From contig CANGZD010000014.1 in the NCBI GenBank assembly GCA_947458875.1, positions 1 through 36,101 of the forward strand: DNA of 36,101 nucleotides, read 5' to 3'. Positions within the stretch are counted from its first letter, which is position 1. Each line of letters starts with the position of its first letter. The position numbers were made by a program, and so were the translations under genes. The DNA comes from Sphingobacteriaceae bacterium (GTDB taxonomy: Bacteria > Bacteroidota > Bacteroidia > Sphingobacteriales > Sphingobacteriaceae). The notes below the pieces were generated by a model that had not been told where the DNA came from, searched no databases, and saw only the letters and a program-made list of their open reading frames with translations. Below, in pieces: positions 25,169-35,500 of the stretch.

Positions 25169-25915
25169 ATGAAAATTTTAGGGGTTATTCCTGCTCGATA
25201 TGCTTCTACCCGATTCCCGGGTAAACCGCTGGCTGATATTTGCGGCAAAAGCATGATTCAACGTGTTTACGAACAAGCAAGTAAATCACTCTCCTTGAGC
25301 CAGGTGGTGGTAGCAACCGACGATGAGCAAATTCTGGAGCATGTTTCTAATTTTGGTGGAATGGCGGTAATAACAAGCGCTGCTCACCAAAGTGGTACCG
25401 ATCGTTGTGCAGAAGTGATGACAAAATTTCCAGATTTTGAAGCCTGCATCAACATACAAGGAGATGAACCTCTGATCGATCCTAAACAAATTGACCTATT
25501 GGGTGGAAAAATCTCAGAAAACGGCGTAGAATTGGCCACCTTAATTAAAAAAATCAACACCGAAGAAGAATTATTCAATCAGAATGTTCCTAAGGTTGTT
25601 TGCAATAACAAGGCTGAGGCCATTTATTTTAGCAGGGAGCGTATCCCTCATTTGAGAGGAATTCCACCATCAGACTGGCTGAAGTACCATACTTTCTATA
25701 AACACATTGGCATTTACGCTTATCGCAGCCAAACTTTACAAAATATCACCCAATTGCCCATTTCCGTTCTTGAAAAGGCAGAAAGCTTAGAACAGCTTCG
25801 CTGGATAGAAAACGACTTCAAGATCCACACCTTAGTAACCGAACTGGAAACACTGGCGGTAGATACACCAGAAGATCTGGAAATCTTACTCAAAAAGCTG
25901 AACGCTGGGAATTAA
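25169..25915 (+). CDS. kdsB: 3-deoxy-manno-octulosonate cytidylyltransferase (CMP-Kdo synthetase)
   Basis: A 248-residue enzyme activating Kdo as CMP-Kdo for transfer to lipid A. The N-terminal nucleotide loop is IPARYASTRFPGKPL (residues 6-20), followed by VVVATDDEQI, SGTDRCAEV, and INIQGDEPLIDP, which holds the metal-binding Asp; YKHIGIYAYR and AESLEQLRWIEN are also conserved. Length matches E. coli KdsB (248). With kdsD and kdsA in the same window, three of the four early Kdo steps are covered. It follows the kinase gene after 26 bases, and its stop overlaps the next, convergent gene by 4 bases. Confidence 0.97.
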   Translation: MKILGVIPARYASTRFPGKPLADICGKSMIQRVYEQASKSLSLSQVVVATDDEQILEHVSNFGGMAVITSAAHQSGTDRCAEVMTKFPDFEACINIQGDEPLIDPKQIDLLGGKISENGVELATLIKKINTEEELFNQNVPKVVCNNKAEAIYFSRERIPHLRGIPPSDWLKYHTFYKHIGIYAYRSQTLQNITQLPISVLEKAESLEQLRWIENDFKIHTLVTELETLAVDTPEDLEILLKKLNAGN

Positions 25916-26229
25916 AGAATCAGGATCAGCACCAATATAATGATGATAATGGCTGCCACCGACAAATAAACACCGCCCGAAGTAAAGCCCTTCATCTCCT
26001 TTCTCATTTGCTGAATTTCTTTTCTGAGTGTTTTACGCTCCTGCGAACTAAGCTTCGACTTATCCATTGACTTGATTTCCAGAATTCGTGATTCTATTTG
26101 CTGAATGCGATTCTTTTCATAGTTGGAAATGGTAGATTTATCACCCATTAATTTTTCATTCTCAAGTGCAAATGCAGCTGAGAAATTGACTGAAATCAAT
26201 AATAAAAGAAGATAAAATGACTTTTTCAT
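25912..26229 (-). CDS. Small hypothetical membrane protein with coiled coil
   Basis: A 105-residue protein that I do not recognise as a named family. It has a signal-peptide-like start (residues 4-20, ending SAAFALEN), a charged helical middle (about 35-78, KNRIQQIESRILEIKSM and RKTLRKEIQQMRKEMKG) likely to form a coiled coil, and a C-terminal membrane helix of almost pure Ile/Val/Leu (about 84-105). The predicted form is a periplasmic or cytosolic coiled coil held by a C-terminal anchor. It stands alone between convergent kdsB (4-base overlap) and the DEAD-box gene upstream. Confidence 0.7.
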   Translation of the reverse strand: MKKSFYLLLLLISVNFSAAFALENEKLMGDKSTISNYEKNRIQQIESRILEIKSMDKSKLSSQERKTLRKEIQQMRKEMKGFTSGGVYLSVAAIIIIILVLILIL

Positions 26230-26289
26230 TGTGAGCGGTTTAGATTTTAAACTATTTAACGCTCAACGATGAAATTTATTTTATTGAAA

Positions 26290-27525
26290 TCAGGATTTAG
26301 ACGAACGAGCAGGACCCGATTTTTTCTTCCTCCAATTGCTCTTTCTATGGTGGCCACCAATGTGCTGAACTTTCTTTTCAGGCTGGTACAGAGGCCCCTC
26401 ACCCAGTTCCTCAGGAAGATTTATTTTCTGAATCTCTTTACCGATTAAATTCTCTATGGTAAAAAATCGGCGCTGATCACGTTCATTCACAAAGGTGATG
26501 GCAGTTCCGGTAGTCGCAGCTCTTGCAGTACGACCAATGCGGTGGATATAATCTTCAGGATCGGGCGGCACATCGTAATTGAGTACCAACTCAATTCCTT
26601 CTACATCAATTCCTCTTGATAACACATCGGTGCCAATTAAAAAAGGTAATTGACGAGCCCTAAATGCGATTAATAAACTTTCTCTTTCCTCCTGATCCAA
26701 ATCAGAATGAAAAGCTTTGGCAACAATTCCGGTCTTTCTCAAAGCCCTGTCGAGTTCTTTTACCTTATCTTTTGTGGAAGAGAAAATAATTCCGCTCTGG
26801 TAAGTTTTATCTTTTAATAAGCTAGTAATAAGCGGAAGTTTTTGATGCTCATGAGTGAGGTAAGCCTGTTGCGTGATCCCTTCTGCTGGTTTAGATATGG
26901 CAATGTTCACCTGCAGCGGGTTTTGTAAAATGGCATTGGCCAGCGAACGGATCTTCGGCGGAAAAGTTGCGGAGAATAAAAGTGTTTGACGTTGCTTTGG
27001 AAGGTAAGAAATAATCCGCATGATATCGTCGCTGAAGCCCATGTCGAGCATGCGGTCTGCTTCGTCTAATACCAGGTGCTGTAAATGATCGAGATTGATA
27101 GCACCAGAACTTAAATGAGCAATTAAACGCCCTGGAGTGGCAATTACTAGGTCTACCCCATCCCTCAAGGCTCTTTTTTGGGTTTCATAAATAGCCCCAT
27201 CTCCACCGCCATAAACAGCGATGGAGCTGATCCCTGTAAAATAAGCCAGACCTTCCACCTGTTGATCAATTTGTTGAGCAAGTTCTCTTGTTGGAGCCAG
27301 GATAAGCGTATTGATGTATTTTTTATCAGTCTGCGTAATCTGATGTAAAATTGGCAATAAATAGGAAGCCGTTTTACCTGTACCGGTCTGTGCACAAGCT
27401 ATTAAATCATTCTTCTGTAAGATAAGTGGAATAGATTCCTGCTGAATAGGTGTTGGAGTTTTGTACCCCATGCTCAATAATCCTTCTTCTAAATCAGGAT
27501 GAAAGTTAAAATCGTTAAAAGTCAA
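26290..27525 (-). CDS. DEAD-box RNA helicase (RhlE-like), TTG start
   Basis: About 411 residues. An ATP-dependent RNA helicase for ribosome assembly or cold growth. The Q motif is FNDFNFHP ... GYKTPTPIQ, motif I AQTGTGKT is at 45-52, Ia PTRELAQQI, II DEAD, III SAT, and VI HRIGRTARA. The C-terminus is a short basic tail rich in Lys, Arg and Ser, likely to bind RNA. An in-frame ATG at 27573 exists, but a perfect -7 box (27547-27554) lies inside that extension. Starting at the TTG at 27525 gives LTFNDFNFHP, the expected family N-terminus. Confidence 0.93.
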   Translation of the reverse strand: MTFNDFNFHPDLEEGLLSMGYKTPTPIQQESIPLILQKNDLIACAQTGTGKTASYLLPILHQITQTDKKYINTLILAPTRELAQQIDQQVEGLAYFTGISSIAVYGGGDGAIYETQKRALRDGVDLVIATPGRLIAHLSSGAINLDHLQHLVLDEADRMLDMGFSDDIMRIISYLPKQRQTLLFSATFPPKIRSLANAILQNPLQVNIAISKPAEGITQQAYLTHEHQKLPLITSLLKDKTYQSGIIFSSTKDKVKELDRALRKTGIVAKAFHSDLDQEERESLLIAFRARQLPFLIGTDVLSRGIDVEGIELVLNYDVPPDPEDYIHRIGRTARAATTGTAITFVNERDQRRFFTIENLIGKEIQKINLPEELGEGPLYQPEKKVQHIGGHHRKSNWRKKKSGPARSSKS

Positions 27526-27546
27526 TTTGTTTGTTTGTAAATTTTC

Positions 27547-27554
27547 CAAAGATA
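27547..27554 (-). promoter_or_regulatory. -7 promoter element of the DEAD-box helicase gene
   Basis: The minus strand reads TATCTTTG (exact TAnnTTTG). It lies 21 bases before the TTG at 27525 but downstream of the in-frame ATG at 27573. This decides the start: the ATG would not be in the transcript. Confidence 0.6.
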
Positions 27555-27671
27555 CGACATAATTTCCCGTCATTGCTCCACTACTGCTCCAGACGCTAAA
27601 TGAGATTTCGAATTCCCTTTATCCACAAAGGCGAATTTCTCAACAAATAGCTACGAAAACCAAAAAATAAC

Positions 27672-27679
27672 TACCTTTG
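27672..27679 (+). promoter_or_regulatory. -7 promoter element of pyrG-yidC
   Basis: TACCTTTG matches TAnnTTTG and lies 63 bases before the pyrG ATG at 27743. A sequence identical to the DnaA box consensus, TTATCCACA, is at 27619-27627 upstream of it; a single such 9-mer can occur by chance. Confidence 0.55.
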
Positions 27680-27742
27680 AATCCCGTACAAAAGGAATCA
27701 ATTTAGCATTTCTTAATGCTGAAAATTCTATCAAACCACATC

Positions 27743-29353
27743 ATGACTAAATACATTTTTGTTACGGGAGGCGTTACTTCGTCATTAGGAAAAGGCATTA
27801 TTTCTGCTTCATTAGCTAAACTTTTACAGGCCAGAGGATACCGGGTAACGATCCAGAAATTCGATCCCTATATCAATATTGATCCAGGTACACTCAACCC
27901 GTACGAGCATGGAGAATGCTATGTTACTGAAGATGGAGCAGAAACAGATTTGGATTTAGGTCATTATGAAAGATTCCTTAACGTACCTACTTCACAAGCT
28001 AATAACATCACCACCGGACGTATCTATCAAAATGTAATCAATAAAGAACGTGAAGGTGCTTATTTAGGTAAAACCGTACAAGTAATCCCGCACATTACCG
28101 ATGAGATCAAACGGAATATGTGCATTTTAGGAGAAAGCGGTAATTACGACATTGTGATCACTGAATTGGGTGGCACTGTGGGAGATATTGAGTCACTACC
28201 TTATGTGGAAGCAGTAAGACAATTACGTTGGGAATTAGGACAACACAACAGCTTGGTGATTCATTTAACACTGGTTCCTTACCTGGCTGCCGCCGGAGAG
28301 CTAAAAACGAAGCCTACGCAACATTCTGTTAAACTTTTATTGGAGTATGGTGTACAACCAGATATCCTGGTTTGCCGTACAGAACATCACCTTTCGGCCG
28401 ATATCCGTAAAAAAGTTGCCTTGTTCTGTAATGTGGAAAGAAATGCGGTGATAGAATCTATCGATGCCAGCACCATTTACGATGTGCCATTATTGATGCG
28501 GAAAGAGAACTTGGATGGAATAGTTTTAAAGAAATTAAAACTGGCGAGTAAAGGAGAACCAGATCTTGAAAGCTGGAAAGATTTCTTAGGCCGCCTGAAA
28601 AATCCAACTGCTGAAGTGAAGATTGGACTGGTTGGCAAATACGTAGAATTGCCTGATGCTTATAAATCTATCAATGAGGCATTTATCCACGCCGGTGCAA
28701 AAAATGAGTGCAAGGTGAGGGTAAAGTGCATCCATTCTGAAAGTATCACTGCCGAAAATGTAAAAGAAAAATTAGCTGGATTAGATGGGGTGCTGGTTGC
28801 TCCAGGATTTGGCAGCCGGGGTATTGAAGGTAAAATCGATGCGATTAAATACATCAGAGAAAATCAGATTCCATTTTTCGGTATTTGTTTGGGTATGCAA
28901 TGCTCAGTAATTGAGTTCGGAAGAAATGTTTTGGGATTAAAAGATGCCCACAGCACCGAGATGAACCCCGATACCAAAAATGCAGTAATCTCTATGATGG
29001 AGGAGCAGAAAAAAATCAAGAACAAGGGCGGCACCATGCGTTTAGGATCTTATGCTTGCGAAATCAAGAAAGGAACCAAAGCCGCCAGCATTTACGGTAA
29101 AACAAAAATTGCCGAACGTCACCGTCATCGTTACGAATTCAATAATGCCTTTTTAAACCAATATGAAAAGGCAGGCCTGATCGCTTCTGGAATCAATCCC
29201 GAAAATAATTTGGTAGAAATTGTAGAACTGAAAGACCACCCCTATTTTGTGGCAGTTCAGTTCCATCCGGAATTAAAATCAACAGTGGATAATCCTCATC
29301 CGCTTTTTGTTAACTTTGTCGCCGCAGCTTTGGCCCATAGTCATAAAAAATAG
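27743..29353 (+). CDS. pyrG: CTP synthase
   Basis: A 536-residue enzyme turning UTP into CTP with glutamine as nitrogen donor. The N-terminal synthase domain begins [19 protein letters not shown] with its P-loop, then [20 protein letters not shown]. The C-terminal class I glutaminase has its nucleophile Cys in FFGICLGMQ and the His-Glu pair in QFHPELKS. I chose the ATG at 27743, where the family N-terminus starts; an in-frame ATG at 27716 would add nine unmatched residues. yidC follows after 26 bases with no terminator between, so they are co-transcribed. Confidence 0.98.
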   Translation: MTKYIFVTGGVTSSLGKGIISASLAKLLQARGYRVTIQKFDPYINIDPGTLNPYEHGECYVTEDGAETDLDLGHYERFLNVPTSQANNITTGRIYQNVINKEREGAYLGKTVQVIPHITDEIKRNMCILGESGNYDIVITELGGTVGDIESLPYVEAVRQLRWELGQHNSLVIHLTLVPYLAAAGELKTKPTQHSVKLLLEYGVQPDILVCRTEHHLSADIRKKVALFCNVERNAVIESIDASTIYDVPLLMRKENLDGIVLKKLKLASKGEPDLESWKDFLGRLKNPTAEVKIGLVGKYVELPDAYKSINEAFIHAGAKNECKVRVKCIHSESITAENVKEKLAGLDGVLVAPGFGSRGIEGKIDAIKYIRENQIPFFGICLGMQCSVIEFGRNVLGLKDAHSTEMNPDTKNAVISMMEEQKKIKNKGGTMRLGSYACEIKKGTKAASIYGKTKIAERHRHRYEFNNAFLNQYEKAGLIASGINPENNLVEIVELKDHPYFVAVQFHPELKSTVDNPHPLFVNFVAAALAHSHKK

Positions 29354-29379
29354 CCCAAGCCCATTCGAAATATTTAAAC

Positions 29380-31197
29380 ATGGATAGAAATACATTTTGG
29401 GGTCTGTTCCTGATCCTGGTGATTTTAGTAGGTTCCACCTTTTTGATGAAACCTTCTGAAGAAGAGATAAAAAGAGAAAAGCTGGTTCAAGATTCCATTG
29501 CAAGATTGAATTCGCAACCCGCCAAAAAAGCTGCCGGAATTGCAGCCATCAAAAGTGTTCAAAAAGCAATTGATACAAGTCTTGTAAAAGGTCCATTTGG
29601 TAAGAGTTTTCAAGGAACAGAACAAGAAATTGTGCTTGAAAACGAACTGATCAGGGTTTTAATTAACAATAAGGGTGCTAAAGTTAGCTCGGTAGAATTA
29701 AAAGGATTCAAAACTTATGATGGCAAACCCCTCATCATGTTCTCCGGCGAACAAAATCAATTTGGATTGCTATTCAGTACCGCTGGTACAAAAATCAATA
29801 CCAACGATTTGTATTTTGAAACGATTGCATCTTCCGGTCAACAATCGTTAACCCTCAGACTTGCTTACGACGAAAGCCGTTTCATCGACTATGTTTATCA
29901 ATTAGACAAGAATTCTTATCAATTGGGTTTACAAATCAAGACCCAAGGCTTAGAAAGCATTTTACCGGCTAACCAACAGCAACTTAGCCTCAACTGGCAA
30001 ACCACGCTAAATCAAAAAGAAAAAGATTTAGCCAGCGAACAGCGTTATTCAACCACCTATTTCCAGCCAATTGGCGAAGATGTAGATTATTTGAGCGTAA
30101 GCGAAGATGATGAAGAAGAGTATACCGATGGTAAAATTCAATGGATTGCATTTAAGCAACATTTCTTCTCCAATGCTTTAATTGCGAAAGATGGATTTGA
30201 GAGAGCGAAACTTTCTGTAAAAACGCAAGCAGCACAAGGAATTGTAAAATCATACAGTGCCCAGGTAGATTTACCAATTAATAAAGGGCGTGATAATGAA
30301 TATCCCCTTGCCTTCTATTTCGGGCCGAATAAATTCCAAACACTGCAAGCCCAAGGCTACGACCTGGAACGTTTGGTTGATTTGGGTTGGGGGCCGCTGA
30401 AATACATCAACCGATATGTGGTGATTCCAGTTTTCGATTTCCTTTCGGGATTCAAGTGGAGCTATGGATTGATCATTTTAGTATTGACTATCTTATTAAA
30501 AGTGGTTTTATTCCCACTAACCTATAAATCATACTTGTCGATGGCCAAAATGAGAATTTTGAAGCCAGAGATGGATGAGATTAAAGCCAAAGTAGGTGAA
30601 GATAATTCTACCTTACTACAACAAGAATACCTCAAATTATACAAAAAAGCAGGAGTAAATCCATTGGGTGGTTGTTTACCAATGATCTTACAATTGCCTA
30701 TCATCATGGCATTTTTCTTCTTCTTCCCTAACCTGTTCGATTTACGTCAACAGAGTTTCTTGTGGATGGATGATTTATCGACCTATGATGCTTTCTTTAA
30801 ATTTGGATTCAATATTCCATTTTTAGGCAGCCACATCAGTTTGATGTGCGTACTGATGACCGCTTCTACCTTGATTTATACCTACTTTAACAATCAGATC
30901 AGCGGTGCAAGCGGGCAAATGAAATACATTGGCTACATCATGCCAATCATATTCTTCGGGGTATTGAACAGTTATCCAACTGGGTTAAACTATTATTACT
31001 TCTTGGCCAACTTATTAACTTTTGGTCAGCAGTTCATGATTCGTCAATTTGTAGACGATGAAAAAATCCATGCCAAAATACAGGAGAACAAGAAAAAACC
31101 TGAATCGGAAAAGAAAAAATCAAAATTCCAGCAGCGCATGGAAGATTACATGCGTCAGGCACAACAGCAACAAAAAGCCAAGTCTGGTAAAAAATAA
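29380..31197 (+). CDS. yidC: Membrane protein insertase YidC
   Basis: A 605-residue inner-membrane insertase and folding chaperone that works alone or with SecYEG. The first membrane helix is at residues 6-22 (WGLFLILVILVGSTFLM), followed by the large periplasmic beta-sandwich domain (about 60-335) and the conserved five-helix core: SYGLIILVLTILLKVVLFPLTYKSY, NPLGGCLPMILQLPIIMAFFFFFPN, and two further helices ending YYYFLANLLTFGQQFMIR. The positive tail (KKKPESEKKKSKFQ...) binds ribosomes. Length is normal for Gram-negative YidC. It ends in a strong terminator at 31202-31234. Confidence 0.97.
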   Translation: MDRNTFWGLFLILVILVGSTFLMKPSEEEIKREKLVQDSIARLNSQPAKKAAGIAAIKSVQKAIDTSLVKGPFGKSFQGTEQEIVLENELIRVLINNKGAKVSSVELKGFKTYDGKPLIMFSGEQNQFGLLFSTAGTKINTNDLYFETIASSGQQSLTLRLAYDESRFIDYVYQLDKNSYQLGLQIKTQGLESILPANQQQLSLNWQTTLNQKEKDLASEQRYSTTYFQPIGEDVDYLSVSEDDEEEYTDGKIQWIAFKQHFFSNALIAKDGFERAKLSVKTQAAQGIVKSYSAQVDLPINKGRDNEYPLAFYFGPNKFQTLQAQGYDLERLVDLGWGPLKYINRYVVIPVFDFLSGFKWSYGLIILVLTILLKVVLFPLTYKSYLSMAKMRILKPEMDEIKAKVGEDNSTLLQQEYLKLYKKAGVNPLGGCLPMILQLPIIMAFFFFFPNLFDLRQQSFLWMDDLSTYDAFFKFGFNIPFLGSHISLMCVLMTASTLIYTYFNNQISGASGQMKYIGYIMPIIFFGVLNSYPTGLNYYYFLANLLTFGQQFMIRQFVDDEKIHAKIQENKKKPESEKKKSKFQQRMEDYMRQAQQQQKAKSGKK

Positions 31198-31201
31198 TCC
31201 A

Positions 31202-31234
31202 CAAAAGCCTCCAAAAAATGGAGGCTTTTGTAAT
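31202..31234 (+). terminator. Rho-independent terminator after yidC
   Basis: CAAAAGCCTCC - AAAAAAT - GGAGGCTTTTG is a perfect 11-bp stem starting 4 bases after the yidC stop, with T-rich flanks. It ends the pyrG-yidC transcript before spmAB. Confidence 0.93.
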
Positions 31235-31256
31235 TTAGTTCCACTTAAATCATTAC

Positions 31257-32495
31257 ATGGCCTTAAATTACATCTGGATCTCTTTCTTCATCATCGCCTT
31301 TAGCATTGCACTTTTTAAACTCATTTTTTTAGGCGATACCGAAATATTCAAATTATTGGTAGAAGGCTTATTCGATAGCACCAAAACCTCGGTGATGGAC
31401 ATTGCACTTCCATTGGTGGGCACCATGGCTTTTTGGTTAGGTATTATGAATATTGGTGAGAAAGCGGGCGCCATTAATTTTTTGTCACGAATAGTAGGCC
31501 CATTTTTTAGTCGTTTATTTCCCGAAGTCCCAAAAAATCATCCGGCAAGCGGACAAATGATGATGAATTTTTCGGCCAATATGCTTGGCTTAGATAATGC
31601 GGCTACTCCATTGGGTTTAAAAGCCATGGGCACCTTGCAGGAACTAAATCCACAAAAGGAAACCGCATCTAATGCTCAAATTATGTTCCTGGTATTGCAT
31701 ACCTCGGGATTAACCATCTTACCAATTTCCATCATTGCACAAAGGGCCATCATGGGTGCTCAAGATCCTACCGATATTTTCATCCCCTGCATCATTGCCA
31801 CTTTTGTGGCAACCATTGCAGCCATGCTCATTGTCTCCATTTGGCAAAAAATCAACCTTTGGGATCGGGTCATCATTTCCTGGTTATTGGGATTAATCGC
31901 TTTCATCTCCTTGTTAGTTTGGTATTTCACGGCCTATCTCAGTAAAGAACAGATCAGTGAAGTTTCTAAGGTGATCAGTAATGTTCTGTTATTTGCCATC
32001 CCCGTTACCTTCATCCTGGGCGCCATTCGTAAAAAAGTAAATGTTTTTGAATCGTTTATTGAAGGTGCCAAAGGTGGTTTTGAAACATCCATCAAAATCA
32101 TTCCTTACCTGGTAGCCATGCTGGCCGCCATTAGTGTGCTTAGAAATTCAGGAGCTTTAAGTTATGTGGTAGAGGGATTTAAGTGGGGATTCTCTTTCTT
32201 AAACATTGATACGCGATTTACCGATTCACTACCCGTTGCACTTATGAAACCACTCAGCGGCTCTGGCTCAAGAGCCATGATGCTCGATTCGATGAAAATC
32301 TTTGGTCCCGACTCTTTTGTAGGCCGGCTATCCTGTGTTTTTCAGGGCTCAGCCGATACCACCTTTTATATTGTAGCATTGTATTTTGGTTCAGTAGGTA
32401 TCAAAAAAACTCGTTATGCAATCAGCGCTGGTTTATTGGCCGATCTTTTCGGTGTAATAGCTGCCATTTTCGTGAGCTACCTGTTCTTCGGATAA
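31257..32495 (+). CDS. SpmA-SpmB fused nucleoside-recognition (Gate) domain membrane protein
   Basis: A 412-residue, very hydrophobic protein. The first half matches spore maturation protein A (LPLVGTMAFWLGIMNIGEKAG, MMMNFSANMLGLDNAATPLGLKAM). The second half matches SpmB (GAKGGFETSIKIIPYLVAMLAAISVLRNSGAL, LPVALMKPLSGSGSRAMMLDSM, and FQGSADTTFYIVALYFGSVGIKKTRYA). In Bacillus these are two proteins for spore-core dehydration; this lineage does not sporulate, so the role must differ. The Gate domain is shared with nucleoside transporters, but no substrate is known for this group. It probably has its own promoter after the yidC terminator; TAATTTAG at 31231-31238 is a weak candidate. Confidence 0.92.
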   Translation: MALNYIWISFFIIAFSIALFKLIFLGDTEIFKLLVEGLFDSTKTSVMDIALPLVGTMAFWLGIMNIGEKAGAINFLSRIVGPFFSRLFPEVPKNHPASGQMMMNFSANMLGLDNAATPLGLKAMGTLQELNPQKETASNAQIMFLVLHTSGLTILPISIIAQRAIMGAQDPTDIFIPCIIATFVATIAAMLIVSIWQKINLWDRVIISWLLGLIAFISLLVWYFTAYLSKEQISEVSKVISNVLLFAIPVTFILGAIRKKVNVFESFIEGAKGGFETSIKIIPYLVAMLAAISVLRNSGALSYVVEGFKWGFSFLNIDTRFTDSLPVALMKPLSGSGSRAMMLDSMKIFGPDSFVGRLSCVFQGSADTTFYIVALYFGSVGIKKTRYAISAGLLADLFGVIAAIFVSYLFFG

Positions 32496-32502
32496 ACATT
32501 TT

Positions 32503-32539
32503 ATTGTTTATAAATTTTCTTTATAAGAAATAAAACAAT
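32503..32539. other. AT-rich nested dyad between spmAB and the GH9 gene
   Basis: Outer arms ATTGTTT / AAACAAT (32503-32509, 32533-32539) enclose an inner hairpin TTCTT-TAT-AAGAA (32517-32529). With no GC-rich stem or T tract it is a poor terminator, but it is the only candidate for ending spmAB. It could instead be part of the GH9 promoter region. Confidence 0.3.
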
Positions 32540-32557
32540 TTCTTAAGTATTGATATT

Positions 32558-32582
32558 TAGTTAGGGTAATCATACCTAACTA
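32558..32582 (+). promoter_or_regulatory. Hairpin/operator abutting the GH9 start codon
   Basis: TAGTTAGG - GTAATCATA - CCTAACTA is a perfect 8-bp inverted repeat whose last base is the A of the GH9 ATG. In RNA it would partly hide the start codon; in DNA it could be an operator. No exact TAnnTTTG box was found in the 86-base gap. The role is inference. Confidence 0.4.
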
Positions 32583-35500
32583 TGAAAAATATCATCAATT
32601 TAACCCTAATATTTTTGTGCACCATAGGTGCAAAATCACAAAATTTACCATTGTGGAATGGTGAAACTCCTATCATTGCTAACTGCATATTTAGTAACGG
32701 CATTTCCGATAATTCCAGTCCATATGTCGGGCAATGGGCTTTCAAAGGCACAATCAACAAATGGAAACCGGCAATCATTAATTTAAAATGTCAGGATAAA
32801 TGGCGGGTAGACTTATCTACACATAACGAGATCCGATTTTATTTGAAAAGTGAGCTCGTCGGAGCAAACCTCAAATTTGGATTAACAGGCTGGCCTTATA
32901 GTAGCCAGATGATCGATATTGCCCCTTACGTAGAAAATGGCCCGATCGATTCTCAATATAAACTGGTTAAAATTCCCACTCAATTATTAAAGACCGCGGA
33001 ATATCAACTGCATAGTGTAGAGAATATCAGATTTGAAACTAATGCTGATAACTTGTTTAGTTTTTATTTAGACGAGTTGATTGCGTTTGATACGGAAGCT
33101 AATAAGGTCGATTCGATCAATTTATTATCAAATCAGGTAATCAAATTGAATATCAGCGGACGCTATGATATGAATGATGTTTTGCAAGTGTTTAACTACA
33201 ACATCACCAGCATTGACGATCCTGAGTTCAGCTTCCCTCAATTTCCAAACAAAATTGGACGGCATTTTTATGTGAGGGATTTCCCAGATTATTCCACCAA
33301 TCCCTTGTTGAAGAATGAGATTTTCCTGGTGCTCAACAAAAAACTAAAAAACAACAAAAACTATACAATCACCATCAATAACATAAAAGATGGGGCTGGA
33401 AATAGCTTTATTGCTCCACAAAAAATATCCTTCCAATTCAACGATCTACAGTTGATCAATCATTCTGTAAAGGTGAATCAAGTTGGCTATTTTAGCTGGG
33501 GGCCGAAATATGCGTATATCGGAAATTATTTAGGAGATGCCGGTGAAATGCCAATAGGTGCATCAAATTTTCAACTTAAAAGATCAGATACACACGAGGT
33601 GGTTTTAAACAGCAGCCCCGATTTCAGGGGAAGCGACTTAAAACTTAGTGGCGAGTTAATTTTTGATTGTGATTTCAGTAGTTTTTATTCCCCGGGGAAA
33701 TACTACGTTTATGTTCCAGGAATTGGACGTTCCTACGATTTTGAAATATCAGATCGCGTGTTAGATGCTGCATACTATACCACCGCAAGGGGTTTGTTTT
33801 ATCAAAGATGTGGAATGGCACTCAAAGAGCCTTTTGCAGATCCGAAATGGAGCCATGGTGAATGTCATTTGAACGACGGTTACTCTCATGATTCCTGGTT
33901 AAAGTCGAGCCTGTACAATGGTGAGCCCATTCATCAAAACATACCCATGCCCATGGGCTGGCACGATGCCGGGGATTATGGTAAATATGCTACTCCCGGA
34001 CTTTCTGCATTGTATTATTTGCTGACGATTTATCAATTCTATCCCGAAAAATTTAGCGATGGCGAATTGAATCTACCCGAAAGTGGCAATGGGATTCCAG
34101 ATATTTTAGATGAAGCAAAACATGAGCTGAAATGGCTGCTTAAAATGCAAGCAGACGATGGAGGTGTTTATGAGAGAGTAACCACACTTAACTGGCCTAC
34201 CACCATGCCTGATGATGATTTGGGCATGAGGTACATCTCAGAAAAAACCACCAATACAACCGGACAGTTTGCAGCAATCATGGCCATGGCAAACCGCATA
34301 TTCAAGCCTTTTTTACCCAATTTTGCTGATCAATGCCTGAACCAAGCTAAACTAGCCATGAATTTTTTACTGGCACATCCCGATTCCGCTCCGGCTGGAG
34401 GTTATGATCCCGGAACGGCTGGAATGGGTGGTGGCGATTATCCCGATCCTGAAGGTGATCAAGACGAAAGGGCCTGGGCCGCCGCAGAATTATACAAATC
34501 AACCGGAGACTTAAATTTTAGGAATTTGTTTGATGATTATTGGTCAAAACATCCTCCATTCTGGGGATGGAATCCATTTCAGCATCATCAAATAGCGGCC
34601 TCACTGGCTTATGTCACTACTAATCATCCTATTGATGAAAACAAAGTAACCAACATTAAACAAGCCATTGTTAACTATGCAGAAAATACCCTCTCGCCCC
34701 GCATTGAGACTAATTTTTATCGTAGCGCCTGCAGATTGGATGTAGTGGATTTTCTGGGATGGGGAGCCTACGGTCAATCGAGCCGATATTCTTGGGATCT
34801 AATAATGGCTTTCTACTTAACAGGATTAGAAAAATACAAAAAGAATGCGCTCTTAAGTTTAGATGTACAACTGGGAAATAATCCACAAAACATGACTTAT
34901 ATCACCGGTTTAGGCAGCAAGTATCCGATGGACCCCCTACACCATCCATCGCGACACGATGGAAGCCCTGAACCCGTGCCCGGTATTCCAATTTACGGCC
35001 CTAGTGCTCACCTAGCCATGAGTAATCCTTATGATTTAGCCATACAAAGCAAAAGTAATCTCTATCCTGCCGGAGAAAACACAACAGATCCTTATCCAGC
35101 ATTAAGACGTTTTTATGGTATTTCTTCTAACGTGGGTATGAGTGAATTCAATGTGATTGACATGGCCATCACATCCAGCGTTATCGGTTTCTTTAAAACG
35201 GAGCCGTTGAAGGGAGATATTTTACAGAGCACCTTGTATAAACTCAATTATTTCAAGGCTACAAATCAGGCAAATAAAATTGTTTTGAAATGGGAAACTG
35301 CAATGGAGCAGCAAATAAACTTTTTTTCACTCGAAAAGAGCTATGATGGGCATACCTATCAGGAGATTATAAAAATTAATAGTAAAGGGAATAGTGATGT
35401 ACCGCAGCAGTATGAAGGCATTGACCCAAGCACATCAGCAAACACCAATTTTTTTAGATTAAAAATAGTTGATCAGCAAGGAAACAGTACCTATAGCCAA

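Noticed and set aside
27619-27627. Perfect DnaA box TTATCCACA between the DEAD-box gene and pyrG as an origin signal
   Set aside because: A single consensus 9-mer is expected by chance roughly once in a few windows of this size, and no further boxes cluster around it.
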